Assembly: GCF_027942865.1 (NCBI RefSeq)
Contig: NC_134524.1
Location: forward strand, 7,427,536-7,491,535
Source: Odontesthes bonariensis
Taxonomy: Eukaryota; Chordata; Actinopteri; Atheriniformes; Atherinopsidae
Direction of reading: 5' to 3'
Length of the DNA: 64,000 nucleotides
Made by a program: the position numbers and the translations under genes. Below, in pieces: positions 31,201 through 41,500 of the stretch. Positions within the stretch are counted from its first letter, which is position 1, and every line of letters begins with the position of its first letter. Below the pieces are notes generated by a model, which was not told the DNA's origin, ran no database searches, and was given only the letters and a program-made list of their open reading frames with translations.

Positions 31201-33696
31201 AACTCAAGAACCAAAACATAACCTAAAACATGATAAAACATAACTACGGATGAGTGACATCCACAACGATCAGTCCTGTTCCACCATTGCAAATCTGCCG
31301 TGCGTGACAGCGTTACACACGAAATGCGCCCCAAACAATAACTTTGCAACAAAGCTGGGCAGCAACAATGGTCCCGGCTCCATTCAGGAGCAGATGAATG
31401 AGGTCGGTTACATTTTTTCTTTTTTTTTTCTTTTGAAGCTCCGGCATGTCAGGATCTTGTTGTTCAGCAGTTCGCCGGCAAAGCAAACAAAGTTCCTAAA
31501 CCGGATCTGTGAATACAGGCCGAGTTTGCTCCCCTAAATCTAACCTGAAAGAGCTCAAGCTGCAGCTTGTTAATCGAACCGTTACGGACAAATAGCCAGA
31601 CTTTAATTCCTACTTTAATTCCTTTAATTACTAATAGTTTTTCTGCAGCTTTCGTGCAGTATTTGCTTTTCAAAAACACTGTCCTGAAGGAGCGGTTCAC
31701 TCCAAACGACATGTTGCATGGCTGTCTGCAGTAATTCATAAATGTTGTCATGACGACAAAGCACAATGAGTCACGCACTGGAAAAAATTTAAATCTTACC
31801 AAGTATATTTGTCTCATTGAGTATCTCATTACACTTAATATAAGAGACAACTGCCTAACAAGTACCATTTCAGCCAGACATAGGGACTTGTTTTAATACA
31901 ATATATCTTGAATATCTTGTTAAGTGAAAAAGTCTTGAAAACATCTTGTTTTGAGTCATATTTCACATGAAACAAGCTTTTTTTTTTCATTTGAAGAGGT
32001 TTTTAAGCTAATTTCAAGATCACTTTTAACTCAAAAGTCCTAAATATCACATTTTATTTCAAGAAATCTTGACAAGCTGATTTTCACTAGTTCCATTGGC
32101 AGATTTGTTTGCTTATTTCAAGCAAAAACGTTTCGTATTTGTTGTTTTTTTTAAACTTATTTTTGAAGGGGCATTTTTTTTCTAGTGCGTGTGTTTGGAA
32201 ACAGGATTTGCTGAGAGTGCAGCATGTTTGCTTAACTGCAACCTTACAACAAAAGTGAGGCAAGTCTGTGGTTTGAGGTGAACAGTTCAAAGTGTGTTCT
32301 GGGAACTCGTCAAAAACAAAGAAGCAGCACAACTCTCTGCGCTTTGCTGAGTTACAGCAGGCGACATTCTCCAATTAGACTTGTGTCACTGCGCCTTCAT
32401 GGAGGTGTAATCAGAGGAAGGTTTGAGATCGTCACACCGACTCAAAGCCACGGACTCCTTCGTCAGCCCTGCTTCTCAGGAGTCTCTCAAGCTCAACAGC
32501 AGAGAAGTTTGTGAATAAGGTTCACAAAATTATGGGCTTCTGACTCATTTGGAAGTACAAAGGCCTGAATCTGACATGGGGCCCCCAGGGGGGCTGATAT
32601 ACCGCTGTTAACCACTTTCTCTCACGTTCTCTCATTTTCGGCTGGAGAGATTTTAGGGTAATATGGAGAAGTGTCTGGACTTTGAACTGCTGGCTGAGCA
32701 AGAAAAAGGTCAAATATGGTTCACTTCCTCAAGATTAAAGCGGAATTTTCAAGTTATCGCTTCATCTATAGACTACAGGTTACCGACGGCAACATACTCG
32801 TTAGATTTCTGACTAAATCACCAAACCCACAGCAACTCCTTCATCCTTTGTTGATCCAAGTGTAAGAAGGATTAATTTGGCTTGTGTATAAGCCCACACA
32901 AAATTATTGTTTTTAATTGTTTTTATGACATTTGTAAGACTATTCAGGTGGAAGTTTTGTTCTTTTTGGTTTTCTGTACATTCTTTTATGGGGGAACAAA
33001 AGACACGGTCCCGCCTAAACTCTTCCTCTCTTTCCTGATGTTCGCTGAGGAAAGGTGGAGGAAAATAAAGACCTTCGCAAGAGCAGCGGTGTGGTCTCCA
33101 TTCGTTCTAACCTTAACACAACGCAGAGGTTTCATACCGGTTACACGAGCAGACGACGCTCTTTTTTTAATCAGTTTTCTATGCAACTCTGTTCACGTCC
33201 TTCCCTCTGAGTCCTGAAATGTGTCCTTTGGAACAAAAGTTCCAAAAAAAACATTTTCCTGATTCATCCTGTCCGTGAAATGAGACTGTGGAAAAATTCG
33301 ATACAACAATTTCCACTGCAGGCAACGCATCCCGTGCTACTACACCGCTGTAACCATCGCATTGTGTTTAATGGCAGCCCGTAGGCCGACTGCTTGTGTT
33401 GACACATGGAAGGGTAAAGTGAAAAAGCAGGTGACAAGAGAGGCAAAAAACTCTGTAAATGATTAAGTCAACGAGCGGAGGGTCAGAGAGGGGGCGTCTC
33501 ACCTGATTCCAAGGCCGACGTGCTCGAAGACATTGGACAGCGAGACATCTTTTGCCTGAAAGGGCTTCCTCTTCTCCTTGAACTCGTGTGCCAGGCAGAT
33601 TCTCCAGCCCTCTTCGGGCACCCCGTACCCCATTTCCTTGGAGACATACCTGCTTATGAGATCCGCTGTGGATTTCTCACCCCACTCTGAAGTCAT
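13235..33696 (-). CDS. gba2: Non-lysosomal glucosylceramidase (GBA2)
   Basis: GH116 beta-glucosidase that cleaves glucosylceramide at ER/Golgi and plasma-membrane faces. Coding exons: 33503-33696, 29809-29900, 29548-29663, 27260-27478, 26936-27175, 26729-26831, 25500-25653, 21926-22051, 21396-21580, 21206-21310, 21017-21124, 20235-20386, 18177-18283, 15118-15260, 14650-14765, 14075-14266 and 13235-13465. They total 2583 bases, 860 codons plus stop, in phase throughout (human about 927; the difference is mostly at the two ends). Landmarks are [39 protein letters not shown] and YGLAATM. The glutamate of FAYLEG (about residue 476) and the aspartate of DQTYDGW (about 626) stand 150 residues apart, where human E527 and D677 are reported as catalytic. 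The start is the first in-frame ATG (GCTAAAATGA); upstream codons have no ATG. The intron after 14650 starts with GC. Confidence 0.97.
13517..13945 (+). repeat. Teleost repeats in the last GBA2 intron
   Basis: Two pieces lie here. At 13525-13575 is the widespread fish motif TTTAGCAGACGCTTTTATCC. At about 13790-13945 a LINE-type 3' tail reads TGTGCTATACAAATCAATTTG followed by TTGAT repeats. Both lie in the intron between the last two GBA2 coding exons. Family assignment is uncertain. Confidence 0.5.
15607..16578. mobile_element. Non-autonomous element with 9-bp TSD (MULE-like), copy 1
   Basis: Ends TAGCCTGGGAATTCCCATG ... GTCAGCCAGGCTA, sharing an 8-base inverted end TAGCCTGG. It is flanked by a perfect 9-base duplication GGTTTTCCC (15598-15606 and 16579-16587). 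No coding capacity. A near-identical copy is at 42166-43151. Nine-base target duplications are typical of Mutator-like elements; the superfamily label rests on that alone. Confidence 0.8.
16765..17215 (+). mobile_element. LINE 3' end (Rex-like tail)
   Basis: The C-terminal part of a non-LTR RT protein is read at 16765-17052 ([48 protein letters not shown]-stop). It is followed by an untranslated tail ending TTTCCTTCGGGATCAATAAAG and TATC repeats. The tail resembles Rex1-type fish LINEs. It is 5' truncated and inserted in the L2 element. Confidence 0.65.
18669..18960 (-). repeat. LINE-derived teleost repeat
   Basis: Begins CCATCCATCCGTTATCTTCC and contains TGTTCTGGGTCTGCCCCGGG, CCTTTCAATGCGGAGGA and GAGCTCCCTCCGAGGCTGAG, all recurrent words of a common fish non-LTR repeat. 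It is the antisense of the family seen at 12370. Lies in a GBA2 intron. Confidence 0.55.
19155..19240 (+). repeat. Teleost 'GCTTTTATCCAAAGCGAC' repeat
   Basis: A second copy of the motif AGCTTTTATCCAAAGCGACT seen at 13540, with flanking sequence typical of that fish repeat. Short and of unassigned clade. Confidence 0.5.
19425..19765 (+). repeat. LINE-type 3' end (GGTTCTGGTTCTG...TGAATTGAATTGG)
   Basis: Starts GGTTCTGGTTCTGGTTCTGA, contains TTCTTCCTGTTCAAAGGGAG and AGTGCCTTGAGATGACATTT, and ends with repeats of TTGAA. This is the 3' end of a very common fish retroelement. Related copies are at 37735-37860 (plus) and 54539-55075 (minus). Confidence 0.6.
19790..20085 (-). mobile_element. LINE RT C-terminal fragment (L2-like)
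   Basis: Minus-strand reading [31 protein letters not shown] and [13 protein letters not shown] is the conserved end of L2-like RT proteins. It is 5' truncated and lies in the GBA2 intron before the exon at 20235-20386. Confidence 0.7.
20484..20975 (-). repeat. Rex-like LINE tail fragments
   Basis: The antisense tail TACTTTATTTATCCCACAACGGGGAAATTC starts at about 20495. A second piece ends near 20965 (TTTCATTATGGCGGCATAGTG). No protein is preserved. Confidence 0.45.
21612..21832 (+). repeat. Rex-like LINE tail
   Basis: TTTGTTTATTTAGTCATTTA ... GAATTTCCCCCATTGGGGGA, then TAATAAAGTATTTTTCTATT and TTCTA repeats. The same tail occurs as a passenger in the TTAA elements at 41787, 46940 and 63458, which helps date those elements as younger than the insertion. 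Confidence 0.6.
22399..22530. mobile_element. hAT MITE left end (GGGCTGGGC family)
   Basis: TAGGGCTGGGCGAGTTAACTC followed by the AACGCAGACAAATATTTTATC stretch matches the left ends at 38743 and 55127. The matching right end is not present nearby; sequence to about 22930 may belong to the same element but is not shared with the other copies. Confidence 0.65.
23016..23945 (+). mobile_element. hAT element (TAGGGTTGC ends) with C-terminal domain remnant
   Basis: Ends TAGGGTTGCAAAATTCC ... GCAACCCTA are inverted repeats. The flanking octamers GTTGGCAA and GTTGGGAG match at 6 of 8. Plus-strand 23205-23499 reads [40 protein letters not shown], an acidic tail and a stop. This is the hAT C-terminal dimerisation domain, so it is a deletion derivative of an autonomous element. 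It sits 12 bases inside the end of the CAGTGTTGG element. Confidence 0.85.
24403..24680 (+). repeat. 31-bp minisatellite, about 9 units
   Basis: Unit AACCCAACCCCAAGCCCAAA plus TACAGCTAGCT, 31 bases, repeated about nine times from 24403 to 24680. Differences are few (ATACAG or ATGCAG, CCAACC or CCAACCA). It expanded inside the former transposase coding region of the CAGTGTTGG hAT element. As 31 is not a multiple of 3, each unit shifts the frame. Confidence 0.95.
25997..26403. mobile_element. CACTG-ended MITE, copy 1
   Basis: 407 bases, CACTGGAAAAAATCTAAATC ... GGGGCATTTTTTCCAGTG. Flanked by AG on both sides (2-base target duplication). The inverted ends begin CACTGGAAAAAAT. Three more copies lie at 29998, 31776 and 40254. 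CACTG ends with a 2-base duplication suggest a CACTA/EnSpm-like family. No coding capacity. Confidence 0.85.
27532..28658. mobile_element. TTAA fold-back element, copy 1
   Basis: TTAA-AGGGATAGTTCGCCTC ... GAGGCGAACTATCCCT-TTAA, with the TTAA tetramer on both sides. The arms (27536-27780 and 28200-28650) are inverted copies that include the words ATGAAGCTGTATGACATCCC and GCTGCGTCCTGTGAGC. A second hairpin around GGGAGAGAAAATAG lies inside the left half. A LINE tail is inserted in the right arm. Copies 2 and 3 are at 36936 and 58282. Confidence 0.85.
28428..28634 (+). repeat. LINE 3' tail inserted in the fold-back element
   Basis: TTTCATTTTTAAAACTCGTC ... GGGCTTTATAAATAAAGTTG, then TTGAG repeats. 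It is flanked by AAAGAG on both sides, a likely target duplication, and splits the fold-back's right arm. A typical 5'-truncated L2-like 3' end. Confidence 0.7.
29280..29465 (+). repeat. L2-like LINE tail
   Basis: GACACTTTTATCTTATTTTATT ... GGTACATCGTAATGATTGTT, TGTATAAATAAAATACATTTA. Same tail as the longer copy at 45945-46492. Lies about 80 bases from the GBA2 exon at 29548-29663. Confidence 0.6.
29998..30398. mobile_element. CACTG-ended MITE, copy 2
   Basis: 401 bases, same ends as copy 1, flanked by AA on both sides. It lies in the first coding intron of GBA2, about 98 bases upstream of the second coding exon, so its sequence is next to the polypyrimidine tract of that intron. Confidence 0.85.
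30860..31250. repeat. Unclassified interspersed-repeat-like stretch
   Basis: A-rich sequence with words such as GTCAGAGGATGTAGAAAGGC, ACACAAGGAAACTAAACAGG and AACATGATAAAACATAACTA, a style common to fish dispersed repeats. There is no second copy in the window, and the ends are not defined. Confidence 0.3.
31776..32187. mobile_element. CACTG-ended MITE, copy 3
   Basis: 412 bases, CACTGGAAAAAATTTAAATC ... GGGCATTTTTTTTCTAGTG, flanked by CG on both sides. Same orientation as copies 1 and 2; the right end carries one substitution (CTAGTG). Confidence 0.85.
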
Positions 33697-35531
33697 TTTA
33701 GCACGATTTCCAGCACAAAAACCGGAGCTTGTGGTGGAAGATAGGAGTGAGAACACTTGTGGTCGCACAGAGTTGCCCCTGCCTTTGATAAACAGAGCTC
33801 ACTATGCTCTCAGCACTGATGAGGTAGTTACAGGTGTGTTAGAAATCTGTACTTGGAAAACACTGCTGTCAAATCCAGTGGGATGAACAGGTTCTAAACG
33901 GATAAGCCCTAGATGCTTGTGAGGTAAAATGATTGCCCTTCAAGGTGGAGGTTCCAGTGCCATTTCTTTGAGTAAACACAGTCCACAAAGATACACCTCT
34001 TCCCCCCCTTTGCATAAGTCCGGATGTGGCTGCGCAGCTGTCAGCACCCGTGGCTGGCTGGATGACAGATAATAACAACAGGAAGCACTGAGGATGCCTC
34101 AGTCTTCTAGCAGGGACCCCTGCAATGACATCAAACAGGAAAAACTGGTTTACAAGGGTTTCCCTGCATTTAACAGGCATCAAGCAAAAAATCTCAGTAT
34201 CCATCGGGTAGCTAAGCCGCAAACTCACATTTTTAACCTTCCAAGTCACCTCACATTAGCGAAAACATACTTTTGTTTTGAAGCCAAACACATTAGATGT
34301 CTTTATTCTCTATTAACCACAGAAAATACTTGGTAATTACTTTTAAAAAAATACCTGTGTGTCGGCGTCATCCCTGTGCAGCTCCAAGCTGTCAGGGCTG
34401 TGGCTTCAGTTAGCAAAGCATTGAATATGTATATCGCTCGCAGGGAACACGTGGGAATTTTTACCCTCTTTTTGACTTTCAGGCGCATATTTTGTTTGGG
34501 TATTTAACTAAAACCTCCATGTGTGGATGTAGTTCATCCAAACTTCAATAAAATTACTATATTTATTCTAAATTGACAAAAAAAGAAAAAGTATATTGTT
34601 TTTAATGAGTGCTGAATTCATTTTCAGTGTCCAGTCAGGAAGTCAGCGATGCCTTACAAAATAGATTTTGGGAAAATTTACAAACTATTTCTTGGGTACG
34701 TACCATTACAACTAGAAAAAGGGAGAGGTTGTGTTACTCCTAATTTCCTTATTTGTTTCCTTTATGTCAAAAGAATGAGTGTGTTGTGATAAACATGCAT
34801 TTATGAATAACAATATTTGTTTACATATAATTTTTTTGGCATTTATGTGAAAAAAAACACCGTTACATGTAATGATTGAGTTCCCTCACCCCACGAGTTA
34901 CCGTAGCAACAGCCAACATCTCGTCATCTGTGGCTGAAAAGTGGTCAGCCAAAAACTATTCCTGCAATTATTTCATTGCCACTTTACTTATATTCTTTAA
35001 AAGAATACGATAAAATCATGAATTACTTTGACTAAGATTATATTTGTTAAAGTTAACTGGTGGTTTTGGTTTAAAGTGTTATCTTTAAAGAGTTTTCTTT
35101 TCCCATGTTTCGTGATTGGTCGCTCAGCAGCGGATGTGGAATGCCTACATTTTTGTTTACTGTAGCTGGAGTGATAGCCGACTGGATAAACTATGTACAG
35201 TATCCCTTAAAACACAGTCAGATTGTACATTTTTGTATCAGAGAAGTATATTTAGACTTGCGTTGGAATACCAGCATATTTATCTCACGGTGGTCTCGCT
35301 AGAAGCTAAGGTATGTGCCCAAAATGCCTTTAACAACAGACTTTAGCAAACAGGGGCAAATAAGTGAACTTCTGCCTGACCAGCGGTTTGAGAAATGTTT
35401 TTTACTAACAGCTCTGTTGTCCAGCCTGGATGACAAATAAAGTATTTTAAGTTCAAGTGCATAATGTGTCCTTTTTAAGTAGCTGATTCTTTAATATCAC
35501 GACGTTACGCTGCTGTTGTTTACCGCCACAG
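33697..35531. promoter_or_regulatory. Divergent GBA2-RGP1 promoter region
   Basis: 1.8 kb between the two divergent start codons; no coding ORF is supported. It holds an RFX-type X-box (34897-34910), an inverted CCAAT box (ATTGG at 35115-35119) and a plausible donor site AAG/GTATGTG at 35310, which could end a non-coding first exon of RGP1. The RGP1 start codon directly follows an acceptor-like TTTACCGCCACAG, in agreement with a 5'UTR exon upstream. GC content is low and no CpG-rich core stands out. Confidence 0.55.
34897..34910 (+). promoter_or_regulatory. RFX X-box-like site
   Basis: GTTACCGTAGCAAC fits the palindromic RFX consensus GTNRCC-NN-RGYAAC at every position. It lies between the GBA2 and RGP1 starts, about 400 bases before the putative RGP1 non-coding exon end. 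A match of this length can also occur by chance. Confidence 0.45.
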
Positions 35532-38500
35532 ATGATCGAGGTGGTGGCCTCCATGGCCCGAGGCCCCGTGTTGCTGGCCGGGGAGCTCATGGAGTGCCTC
35601 ATTACCTTCACCAACCCGATGTCTCATCTTTCCACCTCTGCGACCAGGTATGATTTCACACGTGTCACCAATAAATAAATAAAAAACTGTACACGTATGG
35701 TGATCCCATCCCTCTTTTTTTTTTTTAAGTTTGCAGACTGATAAACAGGTGAAAAATCTTAACCCTCGACCACATAGTCGCCTGGAGTCTGTTTTTTTAT
35801 TATGATGTATTATTAATCCAGATGGAGGGATAAAGTCATTGCAAACCAATACAGCTGTTCTGGGGATTATCTTTATGTTTTGATTAAGCATTTTCATCCA
35901 GTTAGAACCGTGTCTGTAGCCTAATATTGAAAAGAAGATGTTTGGATTCAGCCAAAACTTGCAGATTGCATTGAAAATGGAAGAGGAAAGACGCTGGTAC
36001 TTGAGTAATCAGTTAGGAAATTGTACCCTACTAATGGCAAGTTATGGGGTGAATATGAAGGTGATGCAGCGGAGAAGTTTATTCTGGTAATATTTGGATT
36101 TTTGAAGAGAAACTTTAGTTTTGTTTTATTACTTGTGCCAACAGAAATCCAAGATTTTAAGCAAAGGTATGCCAGCTGACACAGAATCAGCTACATCCTT
36201 AAACAGTAGGTCGTTTCTCTCGTGTAAAGAGGTTCTTTCAGAATAGAGAAAAGTTGTTGATCTTGATTTGTTACTCAGTTCTCTTTATTACATTATGCCT
36301 TGCAGCATATTGACTGCTTACTAAAAGATGCAGTAAATCAATCGTTGACTCAGTCACCTTGCTTTGTGGTGGAGGAAGATGGCCGCCCCTAAGTTGGAAT
36401 AGTTTATTTTGCTCAGGAACCTTCCTAACTGAGGGAAATAACCTGGAAGTGTCAAAGTGGCGGCGACGATTGGAGCTGTTCAAAGTCCCCAAATACTAAG
36501 AAAAGCAGCTCCAGTGCTTCCTTATTATCTCCTTCAGCAGAGGAAACACTAGACAACCCTTTTTTGAGAGAAAGGAGATGATTCCGTTCCACTTTTTCAT
36601 GCAGCTGCAACTTATAGCGACGCTTGATTATTTTAATCTACTGTGATTCATGTGGATAAACATGAGGACTGGAGGATGACTGTGAGCAGCCTGTGGCAAC
36701 ACCATGATTAACCATTTTAAAGTTTCCTTCAGTTACAAACTTTCAGAGTAAAGTAATCCTCTGCATCATCTCTGATATGATATTTCCGAGATTTGTCGCA
36801 TGAGACGAATTATCTAAAGCCCCTTTTTTGTAGAATATTTGTTGAACGTTTATAGTGTCAGTGCTGCAGACTCGCATCCCAGCTCATGGCTGTTGTGGTC
36901 ATCTTTTCTTTAAGAGTTTTTCCTGCCACCTTTGCTTAAAGGGATAGTTCACCTCTTTTGACATGAAGCTGTATGACATCCCATACTAGCAACATCATTT
37001 ATGAACATCTTCTTACCCCCTGCTGCGTCCTGTGAGCAGAGTTCCAGCCTCGTTTTGGTGTTGACAAAGGTAGTCCGGCTAGTTGGCTGGGGTTTAAAAA
37101 ATAAAGCGTCTTGCCTCTCAAAACAATATGCGTTCAAAAGAGTAATACATTTGCATCACAAAATCATTCTCCAGGAAAAAGTCAGATCTCACAATCGCTT
37201 GGCCCTATTTTCTCTCCCTTCATATCACTGCCTGCTGTGTAGACCGAAGTGCAGACCGAGCAGCAAACACGTAACAGACGCCGCTGTCGGCAGACAGTGA
37301 AATGAAGGGAGAGAAAATAGGGCCAAGCAATTGTGAGGTCTGACTTTTTCTGGATGAACAATTTTGTGATGCAAATGTATTACTCTTTTGAACGCATATT
37401 GTTTTGAGAAGCAAAACGCTTTATTTTTTAAGCCCCAGCCAACCAGCCGGACTACCTACATCAACGCAAAAACGAGGCTGGAACTCGGCTCACAGGACGC
37501 AGCAGGGGGTAAGAAGATGTTCATAAATGATGTTGCTAATATGGGATGTCATACAGCTTCATGTCAAAAGAGGCAAACTATCCCTTTAACCCTGTGACGT
37601 TTTCCACGAGGTCAAGGAAAAGATGATAGGAGGTCCCTGGCTATTGTGGAGGTTAATTTCTATTAAAAGCAGATTTTCCTTTGCATACTCAGGATGGAGG
37701 ATTGAAGATGCAGTCCATTGGTTACCTTAGTGAGGCAGCTTTTTATGAATCGGACTTAATTGGATTCTAATGAATTAAACTTTATTTACTTTACTTTAAG
37801 TGCCTTGAGATGGCTTTTGTTGCTAATTGGTGCTATATAAACTAAACTGAATTGAATTAACCCTTTTTGCATGTGTCACAGTGAGATGCTGGCGTGGGCC
37901 AGCGCGCAGATCCACTGTCAGTTTCATGCCAGCGAGAACCGAGTAGCTCTGCCGGCTCAGGGCAACAAACAGGACGTCCAAGCTGAGAGCGACACGGTGC
38001 TTATTCCAAGCAGAGGTGAGCAAGTCGAACCGAAGAATCTGAGCTGAGCCTAAACTAAAAGAATGAACAAATATTTTATGGTATCATGTTATGGATTATT
38101 CGAGAAGTTTCTGGGTTTGACTGCCGCTTTCGCCTTGTTTCAACAGGAGAACGGGGGCAGTGTGTGCTGGACACACCACCCAAGATATTATTCTGTGACT
38201 TGCGCCTGGACCCCGGGGAGAGCAAAACCTGTAGGTTTACAAACGTGGAAAGATTCACAAGTTGGAAATAATCTGCCCTTTAATGTGTGTCACAAGCTGA
38301 CAAACTAGCACCGCCTTTAAAGGAAGGAAAGCGTTGACTCTTAGATAGCAGGTAACATTTCTACATCTCTCTCCCACAGACTCATACAGCGAGGTGGTGC
38401 CCATCGATGGGCCTCCGAGTTTCCGTGGGCAGGCAGTGAAGTACGTCTACAAACTGACCATCGGCTGTCAAAGGGTCAACTCTCCCATCAAACTCCTCCG

Positions 38501-41500
38501 AGTCCCCTTCAGAGTGCTGGTCCTGCAAGGTGACATGCATTTGGACCACTTTTTATTCCTTCACCTTTTCTTAATCTGGACCCACAGCGCCACCAACTTT
38601 AGTCTAAGTTAGAAAAAGCTCTTTGTCTTTACATGTGCAGAACAAATTCAAGACGTCTGTGTTGATAAATGTGCCCAGAGGCGCGAAGACTTAGACTGAG
38701 CTGAAATCCTCTTTACATTCTTCAGGTTTTGTCACTTTTTACTAAGGCTGGGCGAGTTAACTCGTTATTATCTAACGCCGACATATATTTCATCGCGCAT
38801 TAACGCAGGTTTAACTATTTATTTTATTATTGTAAAAGTCTGTTGCTCACAGGCTTTTATTTTGTAAAAGTCTGTTGCTGTCTGCTGCGGAACAGGAAAA
38901 GAAAGTAATCGGCGGCTCCACCAAACCTGGAGAAGGTTACGGAACTTTTACTCGGCCATTTTCATTTTAAAGTTCTTCCAGACGGCGGAGTCGACAGAAC
39001 CAAAGTCATCTGTAAACACTGCCAAGTTGAATTGTCTTCTCAGCGTAGTAGTTCCAGTCTAAAATATCACTTAAAGGCAAAACACACAACTGATAGCAGC
39101 AAGTCATTCAAGGAAACAGACAGTGGAGCGAGGCTTCTACATAAAAACTACAGAAAGATGCTGATGTTAAAAGTGTGTTTGCACAACAAATGTTATGGCA
39201 CTTTCATTCATATGGCAGCACATTTAAAATAAAACTAAATGCTAAAAGCTATACACTACTTTTGAATTCATTTTTTAGGATTTTGCGAACAAATGCGATT
39301 AATCGTGATTAATCAGGGAAATCATGTGATTAATTAAATTAAACATTTTAATCGTTGCCCAGCCCTACTTTTTACACACGACTCGGTTTTCGTCCACCGC
39401 CGTTTAGCCACGTTTGCGTCTGCTGTGACGTCATGTAAGAAAACTACAACAGCAGCCTGTTGTTGGAGAAGAATTAGATTTGGATATTAAGTGTTCTTCG
39501 TGCCACTTAAACAGAAGACTCTTGTTTCTCAGCTCATGATGGGGGTTGTTTTTCTCCACGCCTCGCTTGGAAATTGGTAAAGAATTCCAGTTGTGTTCTG
39601 TTATTGACTTTATTTGAACCTATCGAACCTGCAGGCATGCCAGAGCCTCCATTTCCTCAGGATGAAGAGGTTTCCCCCTCTAACCCCTTCCTGGAGGAGG
39701 AAGAAGCGAGCCGCAGGGATGCCCGGCCTTTGGAGAGAGCACTGGACATGCTGATGGTGACCACCTCAAGGCGCTGCCCTCGTGAGTCAGAGTTTCTGCT
39801 GTTTGCTGCACTTAAAAGCCCTTTATTACCCTACTTGATCCCACACAAAATCACAAGAAGGCAATAAAATCATTAAAAAGAAATTAAAAATTAAAAAATT
39901 AAAAAAAACTTTAAAAATAATCATTAAATAATTAATTAATTTAAAAGTGACTTTACAACACCCTCGGTTAACCAAAGTGCTGTACAGAAAAATAAAAACA
40001 AAAAATTAAAAGAATAAAATACAAGACATAAAACAGCTATATAATTGAAAACAATAATAATACTAAAATAAAATAAAAATAGATAATAATAACAATAATA
40101 ATTATACATTCAACATCTCACATCGTGTCGAAAGCCAAGGAGAAGAGATGTGTTTTAAGATTTAAAACACAGCCCGTCTGACGTGGAGAGGCAGATCGTT
40201 CCACAGTTTTAGGTTTCACAGTTTTTGCCACAGCAAAGGCACGCTCACCTCTGCACTGGAAAAAATGCCCCTCCAAAAATAAGTAAGAAAAACTACAAAT
40301 AAAAGACGTTTTTGCTTGAAATAAGCAAAAGAAATCTGCCAGTGGAACTAGGGAAAATCGGCTTGTCAAGATTTCTTGAAATAAAATGTGATATTTGGGA
40401 CTTTTGGGATAAAAGTGATCTTGAAATTAGCTTAAAAACCTCTTCAAATGTCAAAAAAAGCTTGTTTCATATGAAATCTGACTCAAAACAATTTGTTTTC
40501 ATTTAACAAGATATTCCAGATGTATTGTCTTCAAACACCCTATATCTGTTTGAAATATTACTTGTTAGGTAGTTGTGTCTTATATTAAGTGTAATGAGAT
40601 ATTTTGACTAGAAATGAGACAAATATACTTGGTAAGACTTTGATTTTTTTACAGTGGGAGCTGAACTGATCCTAAAATCTATGGGCAGCCAGTGAAGTGA
40701 GGCTAAAATGGGGGAAAAATGCTCGTATTTATTGTTTTATTTAATTTTTTATTGCTCGTATTGTGCCAGTTAAAAGAAGTGCGGCAGCATGAATTGAAGA
40801 CGGGCGATGGAGGACCCACTAACCCCCACATAAAGAACATTACAGTTATCCAGCGTAGTGGTTACAAAGGCGTGAATTACTGTTTCAAAGTGTTGCTTTG
40901 AAAGAAGAAAAGATAATAAGATAAGAATGGGATAAAGAAATCAGTTTTCTACTCCGGTTTTCATTTAAACGTCTACATTTCTGTCCCCTTTGCTTTGTCC
41001 AGACATGTTTAATATCACCAACATGCGTGGGAAGGTGGCAAAGTTCTGCATCTTCAAGATAGTTTACAGACTCGGGGAGGACATCATCGGCACGTTTAAC
41101 TTCTCAGAGGGAGACATCCCCTGCTTGCAGGTGTGTTTGCTGTTGAGGTTTCTTTTACTTACTCCTCAAACTTCAGCTGTCCTCCGCTCACTGCCGCCGT
41201 GTTTTCTCAGTATTCGGTGAGCCTGCAGAGCGAGGAGGAGATCCAGCAGCAGTACCAGCGGCGACCCGGACAGGCCATCAGCGTGACCGGGCACGGGCGC
41301 CACATGGAGTCCTGCCTCCACACCGCCTCCAGCCACTTCTCTCTGCCCATCCCCCTCAACGTCACGCCGGGTTTCAGCACAGATATAGGTCAGTTTCATC
41401 TCCATTCGTTGACGCATTTATAAACCACCGATGAACTGAGAGTTTAAGTGGATTGAGAAAGTATGTGGCTGAGAAACATTCCTTTTCAGACATTTTCAGT

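Noticed and set aside
33697-33768. Upstream extension of GBA2 by 24 residues ([10 protein letters not shown]...)
   Set aside because: The extension would have to start at GTG; the first ATG in frame is at 33696 and gives a chain starting just before the conserved region.
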